Positions 1 to 8,158 of a stretch of 64,000 nucleotides of DNA are shown here, piece after piece. The translations under genes and the position numbers were made by a program. The stretch is from the NCBI GenBank assembly GCA_035689115.1, contig DASSMA010000056.1, forward strand, positions 11,901 to 75,900, written 5' to 3'. Position 1 is the first letter of the stretch. Every line of letters starts with the position of its first letter. The notes below the pieces were generated by a model. It worked only from the letters and a program-made list of their open reading frames with translations, did not search any database and was not told where the DNA came from. The DNA is from JAHFUS01 sp035689115. Lineage in GTDB: Bacteria > Actinomycetota > Acidimicrobiia > Acidimicrobiales > GCA-2861595.

Positions 1-882
1 CCGGTGGTGTCGTTCCCAAACCGGGCCCGGCTGGAGGCCGCCCTCCGCAACCTCGACCTGTTCGTGGTGCAGGACGGCTACGAGAACCCCACCGTGGCCC
101 TGGCCGACGTCGTGCTGCCGGCCGCCGTGTGGGGCGAGAAGGAGGGCACCTACACCAACGCCGAGCGCCGGGTGTCGAGGGTGCGCCGGGCCGTCGACCC
201 GCCGGGCCGGGCCCGGAGCGACTTCGACATCTTCCTGGCCCTGGGCCGGGCCGTCGGCGCCGGCCGCCTCTTCGCCGGCTGGGAGGGTCCGGAGGACGCC
301 TTCGCCGAATGGGCCAGGGTGTCGGCCGGCCGGCTGTGCGACTACAGCGGGATCACCTACGACCGCATCGACGCGGCGGGTGGCGTGCAGTGGCCCTGCC
401 CGGCCGGCACCGAGGCCCTGGCCGGCACGCCCCGCCTCTACGGCGACGGGGTCTTCGCCACCCCGAGCGGCCGGGCCCGCCTCTGGTGCGTCTCGCCCGA
501 GCCCATCTCCGACCGGCCCAGCAGCAGCTACCCGATGGTGCTGAACACCGGCCGCACGGTTGAGCACTGGCACACCCGCACCAAGACCGGCCGCATCGAC
601 GTGCTGAACCGCCTGGCCCCCGAGGCGTGGGTGGAGGTCAACCCGGCCGACGCCGACCGCATCGGCCTGCGGCCCGGCGACCGGGCCCGCCTGGCGTCGC
701 GCCGGGGCGTCGTCGAGGACCTGCTGGTGCGGGTCACGTCCACCGTGCGGGAGGGCGAGGTCTTCGTCCCGTTCCACTACGAGGACCGCTGCGCCAACCG
801 CCTCACCGTCGACGAGTTCGACCCCATCTCGCGCGAGCCCAACTACAAGCAGGCGGCCGTGCGCCTGGAGCCGGCAAGGTGA
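1..882 (+). CDS. Assimilatory nitrate reductase, molybdopterin catalytic subunit (C-terminal part)
   Basis: The frame is open from the first base and ends at TGA 880-882, so the N-terminal part lies outside the window. The visible 293 residues form the back of a molybdopterin (bis-MGD) oxidoreductase. They include a loop with HWHTRTKTG near residue 190, the dinucleotide-binding domain (VEVNPADADRIGLRPGD) and the ending DPISREPNYKQAAVRLE, which is characteristic of cytoplasmic assimilatory nitrate reductases (NasA/NarB family). These reduce nitrate to nitrite. The iron-sulfur ligands would be in the missing part. The next gene is of a regulator type known beside nitrate/nitrite assimilation genes in actinobacteria, which supports the assignment. 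A related formate dehydrogenase is less likely because of the HWHT and NYKQAAV motifs. Confidence 0.85.
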   Translation, partial: PVVSFPNRARLEAALRNLDLFVVQDGYENPTVALADVVLPAAVWGEKEGTYTNAERRVSRVRRAVDPPGRARSDFDIFLALGRAVGAGRLFAGWEGPEDAFAEWARVSAGRLCDYSGITYDRIDAAGGVQWPCPAGTEALAGTPRLYGDGVFATPSGRARLWCVSPEPISDRPSSSYPMVLNTGRTVEHWHTRTKTGRIDVLNRLAPEAWVEVNPADADRIGLRPGDRARLASRRGVVEDLLVRVTSTVREGEVFVPFHYEDRCANRLTVDEFDPISREPNYKQAAVRLEPAR

Positions 883-955
883 CGTTCAGCAGGAGTTCAC
901 GACCCGGCAGGGCGGGGGGAACAACGTGGTAACAGCCCCCGGGCACGATGGACCC

Positions 956-2089
956 ATGCGTCTCCGGCCCCTCCAGGGCTACACCATCGGCATCACCGCC
1001 GACCGGCGCTGGGAGGACCAGGCCGAGCTGCTGCGCCGGCGGGGCGCCCGGGTCCTGCACGGCCCGAGCATCGCCACCCAGTACCTCGCCTCCGACGAGG
1101 CGCTGCGGGCCGCCACCGCGTCGGTGTGCGCCGAGCCCCCCGAGTACCTCGTCGCCACCACCGGCATCGGCATGCGGGCCTGGCTGGAGGCGGCGCAGGC
1201 GTGGGGCATGGGCGACGCCCTGCTGGCCGCCCTCGCCCCCGCCCGCATCCTGGCGCGCGGCCCCAAGTCGGCGGGCGCCCTCCAGGCGGCAGGCCTGGAC
1301 ATCTGGCGCCAGTCGCCCAACGAGCGGCTCGACCAACTGCTCCCCCTGTTGCTGGCCGAGCCGCTCGAGGGCCGCCGCGTCGCCGTCCAGGAGGCGGGCG
1401 CCGAGGCCGCCGACATCTCCCTCGCCCTGCGGGGCGACGGGGCCGAGGTGATCGACGTCCCCGTCTACCGGTGGCGAATGCCCGACGACACCGCCCCCGC
1501 CCTGCGCCTCATCGACGCGGCGTGCGAGGGCCGGCTCGACGCCGTCACCTTCACCAGCGCCCCGGCCGTGCAGAACCTGTTCGAGGTCGCCGAGCGCCAC
1601 GACCGCCGGGCGCAACTGCGCAAGGCGTTCAACACGTCGGTGGTGGCCGCCTGCGTGGGGCCGGTGTGCGCCGGCGCCGTGCGCGACGAGGGCATCGAAC
1701 ACCCCGCCGTGCCCGACCTGGGCCGGCTGGGGCTCATGGTGCGGTCGCTCACCGACCGGCTGGAGGGGCGCCGGCGCAGCCTGGAGCTGGCCGGCATCGA
1801 GGTGGTGCTCCAGGGCTTCGCCGTGCAGGTGGGCGACCGCACGGTGGAGCTGCCGCCGCTCGAGCAGGCGGTGCTCGGGCTGCTGGCCGAGCGGCCGGGC
1901 GCGGTGGTGTCCCGGGGCCTGATGCTCCAGCGGCTGTGGGGCTCGCCCACCGCCAACCCGCACCTCCTGGAGGCCACCATCACCCGCCTGCGCCGGCGGC
2001 TGGGGCCCTGCGGCGCCGCCCTGCGGCCCAGCCCGGGGCGGGGCTACCGCCTCGACGTGGCCCTCCCGCTCACCGCCTCCCGGTCCTGA
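956..2089 (+). CDS. Uroporphyrinogen-III synthase-like protein fused to a winged-helix DNA-binding domain
   Basis: The 377-residue protein has a HemD fold (residues about 1-260; motifs VATTGIGMRAWLE, ARGPKSAGAL and DAVTFTSAPAVQNLF). A C-terminal OmpR-type winged helix follows (about 280-370; VELPPLEQAVLGLLAERPGAVVSR, ATITRLRRRLG, GRGYRL). This fusion is known in actinobacteria as a regulator of nitrate/nitrite assimilation (the NnaR type in Streptomyces), and it sits 73 bp after a nitrate reductase. It probably acts as a transcription factor sensing a tetrapyrrole or metabolite. Whether it still makes uroporphyrinogen III for siroheme cannot be told. ATG 956 is preferred over the in-frame GTG at 926 because the HemD similarity starts there. 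Confidence 0.8.
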   Translation: MRLRPLQGYTIGITADRRWEDQAELLRRRGARVLHGPSIATQYLASDEALRAATASVCAEPPEYLVATTGIGMRAWLEAAQAWGMGDALLAALAPARILARGPKSAGALQAAGLDIWRQSPNERLDQLLPLLLAEPLEGRRVAVQEAGAEAADISLALRGDGAEVIDVPVYRWRMPDDTAPALRLIDAACEGRLDAVTFTSAPAVQNLFEVAERHDRRAQLRKAFNTSVVAACVGPVCAGAVRDEGIEHPAVPDLGRLGLMVRSLTDRLEGRRRSLELAGIEVVLQGFAVQVGDRTVELPPLEQAVLGLLAERPGAVVSRGLMLQRLWGSPTANPHLLEATITRLRRRLGPCGAALRPSPGRGYRLDVALPLTASRS

Positions 2090-2193
2090 GCTCTCCACCG
2101 GTTCTCGCCGGAGGTCCGGACGCGACAGACCGGCCGGCCCGACCGGGGGAGCAGTCGGGACGGCCGGCCTGGTGCGCCCGCGGAAACCGCCGG

Positions 2194-2385
2194 CTACCCG
2201 ACGGCGCCCTTGGCGAGCTCCTCAAGGCGGGTATCGATCGCCTTCTTCAGCGTGTGCAGCTCGGCGATCTCGTCCTCGCGGGACTTGGCCTCGCCGCAGC
2301 ACTCACAGCCGCACGTGCAGGGAGCGGCCGAGGTGACGGCGGTCATCTCGCCGCACCCGCACGAACACCCGGTGGTGGCTGCCAT
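2194..2385 (-). CDS. Small cysteine-rich protein with a C-terminal helix
   Basis: A 63-residue protein preceded by a strong GGAGGGAGGTG ribosome-binding site, which selects ATG 2385. Eight cysteines lie in two clusters, CSCGC near residues 7-11 and CTCGCECC near residues 23-30. A charged helical tail (EDEIAELHTLKKAIDTRLEELAK) follows and looks able to form a coiled coil. The clustering suggests binding of zinc, copper or another soft metal, as in metallothionein-like proteins. I do not recognise a named family. It stands alone between a plus-strand regulator and a minus-strand peptidase gene. Confidence 0.65.
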   Translation of the reverse strand: MAATTGCSCGCGEMTAVTSAAPCTCGCECCGEAKSREDEIAELHTLKKAIDTRLEELAKGAVG

Positions 2386-2466
2386 CCTGAACACCTCCCT
2401 CCGCTGGCCCTTGGGCCCCCTTTGAACTCTCTGGTTCCAGGGTAAAACCCGGCCCTTAGGGCCAGG

Positions 2467-3303
2467 TCAAGAGGTTCGTTGGAGGCTTTCGCGGAGCGCG
2501 GCGCGGGCGTCGTCGACGCCGAGGACCACCAGTTCCGGCAGCGGAAGGTCGATGGCGCCCACCAGCAGGTCGGCCAGGTAGTAGCCGACCCGCCACCGCT
2601 TCTCCACCAGGCCGGCGCCGAAGAAGGCGTCGTCGGTGCCCGGCTCGTCGAGCTCGTCGCGGAAGCGGCCCAGCAGCTCGCCGCGGTGCTCCTCGCACCA
2701 CGGCAGCCAGTCCTCGAAGCCCTCGTGGCCGAACCAGAAGTAGTCGGCCTCGTCGGTGCCGGGCACCACCTGTCGCGACACCCGCGTGGCCAGGCCCTCG
2801 GAGAAGGCCGTCCACGCCGCGTCGCCCGCCGGAGGCGCCCCGCCGAGCACGAGGCGGTGCCAGGCATGGGTGTCCTCGTGGGCTACGAGGACCCGGCTGC
2901 CCTCCTCCGACTGGAACCACTCGACGCAGTGGAACAGGGCCACGTCGTCGCCGAAGGGGGCCACCAGCACGTTGATCGAGTACGGCCCCACCATGAGCAC
3001 GTGGAGAGGGTCGGGGGTGGGCGCCAGGCCGAGGGCCCCGCGCACCAGGGGCTCCACGTCCTCGATCAGCCGGTGGAGGGCGGGGCCGCCGGCGGCGACC
3101 CGGTCGCGCACGATCGACATCTCCTGGGCCACCGCCGAGCGGCCCTCGTCGCCGGGCTGGCCGGCGTAGAAGGCGGCCCAGACCTCGGGGTGGGCCGACT
3201 CGTACAGCTCCTTCCACTTCGCCGCCCGCATGAACGGCGTGTCGACGAAGACCTTCTTCGCGTACGTCTCGAAGGAGGGCAGGATGTCGAGGATGCGGGC
3301 CAC
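2467..3303 (-). CDS. Predicted zinc metallopeptidase (HExxH)
   Basis: A 278-residue protein starting at GTG 3303. The segment LVAHEDTHAWHRLV holds an HExxH zinc motif (HEDTH), and about 25 residues later AFSEGLAT supplies a likely third ligand (Glu), as in gluzincin-type peptidases of the DUF2268 kind. No signal peptide or membrane segment is visible, so it is probably cytoplasmic. Substrate unknown. It is divergent from the oxidoreductase at 3371, leaving 67 bp for both promoters. The fold assignment rests on motif spacing only. Confidence 0.6.
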   Translation of the reverse strand: MARILDILPSFETYAKKVFVDTPFMRAAKWKELYESAHPEVWAAFYAGQPGDEGRSAVAQEMSIVRDRVAAGGPALHRLIEDVEPLVRGALGLAPTPDPLHVLMVGPYSINVLVAPFGDDVALFHCVEWFQSEEGSRVLVAHEDTHAWHRLVLGGAPPAGDAAWTAFSEGLATRVSRQVVPGTDEADYFWFGHEGFEDWLPWCEEHRGELLGRFRDELDEPGTDDAFFGAGLVEKRWRVGYYLADLLVGAIDLPLPELVVLGVDDARAALRESLQRTS

Positions 3304-3370
3304 CAGTCGATCCTACGGCCAGGTGCAGCGGTCCCTCGGCAGGGTGGGGCTCCCCGCCCCCGTGGCCGAG

Positions 3371-4912
3371 ATGGCCGGCCGGCGGTGGGACGCCGTGGTG
3401 GTGGGCGGCGGCCACAACGGGCTCACCGCCGCCGCCTACCTGGCCCGGGCCGGCCGGTCCGTGCTCGTCCTGGAGCGCCGGGACCGCCTGGGCGGGGCGT
3501 GCACGCTGGAGCAGCCGTTCCCCGACCCGGCCTGGCTGGTGAGCCCCTGCGCCTACCTGGTGGGGCTCCTCCACCCGCTGGTGGTCGACGAGCTGGACCT
3601 TCGCCGCCACGGCTACAAGGCGTACCCCGCCGACCCCCACCTGTGGTGCCCCTTCGAGGACGGCACCGCCCTGGCCGTGTGGAACGACCGGGCCCGCACG
3701 GCCGCCTCGGTGGCGGCCATCTCGCCGGGCGATGTCGACGGCTTCCTCGCCTACGAGGACCTGTTCGCCCGCATCCGGTCCGCCCTGCGGCGCCCCGAGC
3801 GGGACACCTGGCTGGGCGACTCGCCCGACCGGCCCGCCATCGAGGAACTGCTGGGGCACGACGCCGAGGCCGTCGAGGTCGTCTTCGAGGCGTCGATCGC
3901 CGACGTGGTCGAGCGCCACGTGCGGGACGAGCGCCTGCGCACGGCCCTCCACGGGCAGGGGATCATCGGCTCCGTCGCCGGCCCCCGGGACCCCGGCACG
4001 GCCGCCGTCCACCTGATGCACAGCATGGGCTCGCTGGACGGGGCGGCGGGCGTGTGGGGCTACGTGGAGGGCGGGATGGGGCGGGTGTCCTTCGCCCTGG
4101 GCGAGGCCGCCCTGGAGGCGGGGGCGGTGCTGGCGTCGGGTGTCGAGGTGGCGGCCGTGGTGCCGGGCGAGGGCGTGCGGCTGGCCGGGGGCGAGCTGAT
4201 CCGGGCCGGCGCGGTGGTGTCCAACGCCGACCCGAAGCGCACCCTCGCCCTGTGCGACGCCGCCGACCCGTCGGCCGTGCCCGGCGGCTGGCGCCACCGG
4301 GTCGAGGCGTGGCGGTCGGAGTCGGCCACGGTGAAGGTGAACTGCGCCCTCACCCGCCTGCCCGCCTTCAGCGCCGCCCGGCCCGGTGAGGAGCCCCACC
4401 GGGGCATGGTGACGATCAGCACCGGGGTCGACGCCACCCAGGCGGCGGCCGAGGTGGCTCGGCGGGGGGAGCCGGCGCCGGCGTGGTGCGAGGTCTACTT
4501 CCACACCGCCTACGACGGCTCCATCGCCCCGCCCGGCCGCCACGCCATGAGCGTCTTCGCCCAGTACGCGCCCTACCGGCTGGCCGCCGGCGACTGGGAC
4601 GGCCGGCGGGAGGAGATCGGCGACCTGGTGCTCGCCTCGGTCGCCCGCTTCGCGCCCGACGTGGCCGAGGTCGTGGAGCACCGCCAGGTGCTCGGGCCGC
4701 CCGACGTGGAGGCCCGCATCGGGCTCACCGGCGGCCACATCTTCCAGGGCGAGTGCCTGCCCGACCAGCTGTGGGACCGCCGCTTCGGCCCCCGCACGCC
4801 GGTGCCGGGGCTCTACCTGTGCGGCGCCGCCACCCACCCCGGCGGCAGCGTGATCGCCGCCAACGGCCGCAACGCCGCCGTGGCGGTGCTGGACGACCTT
4901 GTTCACCGGTAG
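3371..4912 (+). CDS. FAD-dependent oxidoreductase, phytoene-desaturase-like
   Basis: A 513-residue flavoprotein. The N-terminus reads WDAVVVGGGHNGLTAAAYLARAG, a GxGxxG dinucleotide-binding motif, followed by VLVLERRDRLGGACTLE. The C-terminus has the family's second FAD contact (PGLYLCGAATHPGGSVIAANGRNAA). This is the COG1233/PYROXD2 type, which contains carotenoid desaturases and many oxidases of unknown substrate. No carotenoid genes such as crtB are adjacent, so a pigment role is not supported. ATG 3371 is chosen because the FAD motif follows within six residues; longer in-frame extensions overlap the divergent promoter region. Confidence 0.75.
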   Translation: MAGRRWDAVVVGGGHNGLTAAAYLARAGRSVLVLERRDRLGGACTLEQPFPDPAWLVSPCAYLVGLLHPLVVDELDLRRHGYKAYPADPHLWCPFEDGTALAVWNDRARTAASVAAISPGDVDGFLAYEDLFARIRSALRRPERDTWLGDSPDRPAIEELLGHDAEAVEVVFEASIADVVERHVRDERLRTALHGQGIIGSVAGPRDPGTAAVHLMHSMGSLDGAAGVWGYVEGGMGRVSFALGEAALEAGAVLASGVEVAAVVPGEGVRLAGGELIRAGAVVSNADPKRTLALCDAADPSAVPGGWRHRVEAWRSESATVKVNCALTRLPAFSAARPGEEPHRGMVTISTGVDATQAAAEVARRGEPAPAWCEVYFHTAYDGSIAPPGRHAMSVFAQYAPYRLAAGDWDGRREEIGDLVLASVARFAPDVAEVVEHRQVLGPPDVEARIGLTGGHIFQGECLPDQLWDRRFGPRTPVPGLYLCGAATHPGGSVIAANGRNAAVAVLDDLVHR

Positions 4913-4925
4913 CCTTGATGTCCCT

Positions 4926-5924
4926 GTGGAGGACGAGCCGACCCCGCTGGAACGCCCCCCGCCGCTTCAGGAGCTCCAAGCCACCTGGAGCCGTGCCGTC
5001 GCCATGCATGAGCATGCCGTGGGCATGCGCGAGGAGACCATCGAGATGCGCCGGCGCAGCCGGGCGTTGTCCGGGCTGCTGGCCGGCGTGCCGCCGCGCG
5101 ACGAGCTCGGGCAGAGGGCCTTCGAGGCGCTCCCGACGCCTGCCCTCCTGGTCGGGCCGTCGGGGCGCGTCGTCGCCGCCAACCCGTCCTGGTGCCGCCT
5201 CCAGCCGGGGATGGCTGCCGGCGATGAATTCGCCACGGCATGGGCGGCGGGAGGCGGCGACCCGGCGGTGCCGTCGGCGCTGCGGGACGTGGCCGGCACC
5301 GCCGCCGGCATCGAGCTGGAGACCACCCTGCCGGACGGCAGGCGGTTCCAGGCCCAGATCGTCCCGCTGGCCGCCGCCTCGCTGATCCTGGTGGTCCTGG
5401 TCGACGTCACCGCTCAGCACGAGCGGGAGCAACGGCTGCTCTACGAGGCCACCCACGACCCGCTCACCGGTGCGGCCAACCGCGCCCTCCTCGACCGGGA
5501 GCTGGAATCGGCGCTGGCCCGGGCCCGGCGCTACGGCCACCGCTTCGGGCTGGTGTACATCGACCTCGACCGGTTCAAGGCGATCAACGACACCTACGGG
5601 CACCAGGCCGACGACCACATCCTGCGCGAGGTCGCCGGGCGCTGGATGGGGCTGGTGCGGGTCCGCGACCTGCTCGCCCGCGTCGGCGGCGACGAGTTCG
5701 TCGTCCTGGCGAACCAGTGCGACTCGGACGAGCAGTTGGCGCTGCTCGCCGGCCGGCTCGTCGCCATGGCCGGCGCGCCGGTCCACCTCGATCTCGAGGG
5801 CGACCAGCTGGTGCGCGCCACGGCGGGGACCTTCATCCCCGACGCCGGCACAACCGCCGCCGAGGCGCTGGCCGCCGCCGACCACGCCATGTACGTGGCG
5901 AAGCACGCCGGCGACGGCGCCTGA
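4926..5924 (+). CDS. Diguanylate cyclase with N-terminal PAS domain
   Basis: A 332-residue soluble protein. A short helical lead (residues 1-60) is followed by a PAS domain (about 68-165, ending LVDVTAQHERE) and a GGDEF domain (about 170-332). The active-site motif GGDEF is intact at residues 254-258, and an RxxD inhibitory site (RVRD) lies five residues upstream, so both cyclic-di-GMP synthesis and product inhibition are expected. No transmembrane segment or EAL domain is seen. The start is uncertain: GTG 4926 follows the previous stop by 13 bp and gives a natural N-terminus, but an in-frame TTG at 4899 is possible. It converges with the next gene end to end. Confidence 0.85.
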   Translation: MEDEPTPLERPPPLQELQATWSRAVAMHEHAVGMREETIEMRRRSRALSGLLAGVPPRDELGQRAFEALPTPALLVGPSGRVVAANPSWCRLQPGMAAGDEFATAWAAGGGDPAVPSALRDVAGTAAGIELETTLPDGRRFQAQIVPLAAASLILVVLVDVTAQHEREQRLLYEATHDPLTGAANRALLDRELESALARARRYGHRFGLVYIDLDRFKAINDTYGHQADDHILREVAGRWMGLVRVRDLLARVGGDEFVVLANQCDSDEQLALLAGRLVAMAGAPVHLDLEGDQLVRATAGTFIPDAGTTAAEALAAADHAMYVAKHAGDGA

Positions 5925-6920
5925 TCAGAACACGACCGTCCAGCCCTCCCGCTCCGACTGGGCGGACGTGTACGACACCCCGTGGACCTTGATGCCGTGG
6001 GCGTCGAGCAGGGAGATCACCCCGCCGTGGTTGCCCAGCTGGACCTCGGGCGTGAGCGGCACCGCCGCGCAGGCGCCGGCCGCCACCGTCCGGGTGGGGA
6101 CGGCGCAGCTGTGGCCGGCGCCGTCGGCGATGCGCCAGCCGGTGAGGTCGACGGGGTCGGGCGAGGCGTTGACGAGGGTGATCGCCTCCGCCTCCGGGCT
6201 CGGGCCGGTCGGGTTCACCAGGGCGGCCACGATGCGCACCGGCGCCAGGCCGGTGTCGACGACGTCGAGCGAGTGGCCGGTGGTGTCGTCGGTGTGCCAG
6301 GCCTGGGACTGGAAGGCGAGGAAGATCGCCACCCACCGTGACTGCGCCGGGAAGTGCAGCAGCAGGGCCCCGTCCTGGCGCACGCCGTCGTCCTCCCAGA
6401 AGCGGGCGTGGTTGCCCTGGTTCATGTGGATGTCGTGGACGCCGTTGCCGGGGGTGAACCCGAAGATCTTGTCGGGGATGCCCTCCTCGGGCCCCCAGCG
6501 CTCGCCGAAGGCGAAGGCGCGCGCCGCCGGGTCGGCCACCGCCCGCTGCACGTAGTGCTCCAGCAGGTCGGCCAGGTCGTCGTCGGGGCCGGCGGCGTCG
6601 GCCGGCAGCGTGCGCATCTGCGACCGGTCGAACAGGTTGCCCCGCACGAAGTCGAGGGCGGCGGTGCCGGGCGCGGACGCCAGGACGGTCCAGCCGCCGC
6701 CGAGGCCCTCCACCATCGCGGTGACGGGGTGGCGGAAGTCGTCGTCGACCAGGTACAGCAGCTCGGAGGGCTGCTCCTGGGACTTCACGTTGACGGCGAT
6801 GCGGTAGCCGGTGCCGGCGTCGTCGGCCACGTGGACCTGGAAGTGGGGCGACTGGCCGTCGCCCTCCCGGCGGCGGTCCACCACCCGGGCGATGAGCACT
6901 CCGTACGACTTCAGGGGCAC
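5925..6920 (-). CDS. DUF2278 family protein with C-terminal lamin-tail domain
   Basis: A 331-residue protein. Residues 1 to about 215 match the DUF2278 (YukJ-like) signature: PLKSYGVLIARVVDRR, YRIAVNVKSQEQPSELLYLVD, FGERWGPEEGIPDKIFGF, GNGVHDIHMNQGN and FLAFQSQAWHTDD. Residues about 225-331 form an Ig-like lamin-tail domain (ITLVNASPDPVDLTGWRIAD). No signal peptide. Biochemical role unknown. The start is GTG 6920, preceded by AAGGAGGTGCC; no ATG fits the family N-terminus. Confidence 0.8.
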   Translation of the reverse strand: MPLKSYGVLIARVVDRRREGDGQSPHFQVHVADDAGTGYRIAVNVKSQEQPSELLYLVDDDFRHPVTAMVEGLGGGWTVLASAPGTAALDFVRGNLFDRSQMRTLPADAAGPDDDLADLLEHYVQRAVADPAARAFAFGERWGPEEGIPDKIFGFTPGNGVHDIHMNQGNHARFWEDDGVRQDGALLLHFPAQSRWVAIFLAFQSQAWHTDDTTGHSLDVVDTGLAPVRIVAALVNPTGPSPEAEAITLVNASPDPVDLTGWRIADGAGHSCAVPTRTVAAGACAAVPLTPEVQLGNHGGVISLLDAHGIKVHGVSYTSAQSEREGWTVVF

Positions 6921-7039
6921 GGCACCTCCTTCGCTCTCCCGCCCATCCTGCCCGAGGAGGCGGGCCGACGCATGGGGGCCATCCCTCATTTCCGGCCGGG
7001 GCCCTTGTGGGTTGCCGCCGCCCGCCGTTCACTCGGCTC

Positions 7040-7609
7040 ATGGCAGAACCGCTCTCCCCCATCGAACGGACCACCCTCGCCGGCGTCGCCATGGCGACGG
7101 CCGTCTTCGGCGCCTACGGCGCCCTCGCCGGCGAGCCGAGCACGCTCGCCTACCTGGCGGTGATCGGCGCCGTCGGCATCGTCGTCGCCCGCCTCCGCAC
7201 CTCGCCCCTCCCCGACGTCCTGGTCGTCAGCCTCGGCGCGCTGGCGGTGGCCCACCTGGCCGGCGGCCTGGTGCGGGTGGGCGACGACGTGCTCTACAAC
7301 GTGTCGCCCGGCACCTCGCTCCTGCGCTACGACCACCTCGTCCACTCCTCCGCCGTCCTCCTCGGCACCCTCGCCCTGCGGGAGGTGTTCGGCCGGCGCA
7401 CGCCGCTCGCCCTGCTGTGGCTGGGCGGGCTCGGCCTCGGTGCGGTGAACGAGACGGTGGAGTTCCTGGCCACCCTCGCCCACCACGGGCTGCACATCGG
7501 CGGCTACACCAACACCGGCTGGGACCTGGTGTCGAACGTCGTGGGGGCCACGGCCGCCCTGGTGGTCCTCGCTCGCCGCTCGGCGCCGGCGCCCGAGCTG
7601 GTGGGGTGA
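7040..7609 (+). CDS. DUF2238-like integral membrane protein
   Basis: A 189-residue hydrophobic protein with about six membrane segments (near residues 10-28, 33-50, 60-78, 105-122, 127-145 and 162-180). Conserved polar stretches facing one another, such as RYDHLVHSS and NETVEFLA...YTNTGWDLVSN, are typical of the DUF2238/YjdF family of inner-membrane proteins. Function unknown. The stop overlaps the GTG start of the next gene by four bases, so the two membrane proteins are probably co-translated. Confidence 0.65.
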   Translation: MAEPLSPIERTTLAGVAMATAVFGAYGALAGEPSTLAYLAVIGAVGIVVARLRTSPLPDVLVVSLGALAVAHLAGGLVRVGDDVLYNVSPGTSLLRYDHLVHSSAVLLGTLALREVFGRRTPLALLWLGGLGLGAVNETVEFLATLAHHGLHIGGYTNTGWDLVSNVVGATAALVVLARRSAPAPELVG

Positions 7610-8157
7610 GGCTGGCCCGGTGGTGCCCGGCGGCCGGCGTCGCCGTGCTGGCGGTGACGGTCGCGGCGGCCGGCGCCCTCACCCCGGGCTACAGCCCGTG
7701 GCGCCAGACCATCAGCAGCCTGGCGACCGGCGGCCGGCCGCTGGCCCTGGCCGCCCGGGCCGCGCTGGTGCTCTACGGCGTGCTCGTGGCCGCCGGCGCC
7801 GGCGCCGTCCACGGCGACCGCCGCTGCGCCGCCCTGGTGCGGGTCCACGGCGCGGCCGCAGCCGTCGCCGGCTTCGTGCCGAAGGTCCGCCCCCTCGGGA
7901 CCGGCTCCCTCGCCAGCGAGGTGCACGTGGCCGCCGCCGTCGTCGCCGGCGCCGCAGTGGTCGCGGCGCTGGCGGTGACGGCCCGGTGCGCCGGCACGGC
8001 CGCCGAGCGTCGCCGGGCGGCGCTCGCCTGCGGCGTGGGCCTGGTGGCGGCCGGCGCCTTCCCGCTGGCGTGGGGCACAGCCGCCTACGGCGTGCTGGAG
8101 CGCCTGCTGGTGGCCGTCGGTGCCGGGTGGACGGCCCTGCCCGCGGCGACTGGATAG
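7606..8157 (+). CDS. DUF998-like integral membrane protein
   Basis: A 183-residue protein beginning at GTG 7606 inside a GTGA overlap with the previous gene. It has about five or six hydrophobic segments. The early motif PGYSPWRQTISSLATGGRP resembles the conserved first loop of DUF998 family membrane proteins (typically YSPLRQTISELA). Function unknown. Co-translation with the preceding gene suggests a joint role in the membrane. It converges with the MFS gene, leaving one base between them. Confidence 0.55.
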   Translation: MRLARWCPAAGVAVLAVTVAAAGALTPGYSPWRQTISSLATGGRPLALAARAALVLYGVLVAAGAGAVHGDRRCAALVRVHGAAAAVAGFVPKVRPLGTGSLASEVHVAAAVVAGAAVVAALAVTARCAGTAAERRRAALACGVGLVAAGAFPLAWGTAAYGVLERLLVAVGAGWTALPAATG

Positions 8158-8158
8158 G

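Noticed and set aside
2456..4906. Long minus-strand open frame opposite the FAD oxidoreductase
   Set aside because: It has no recognisable motif and the composition of an antisense shadow; the plus-strand gene has complete FAD motifs.
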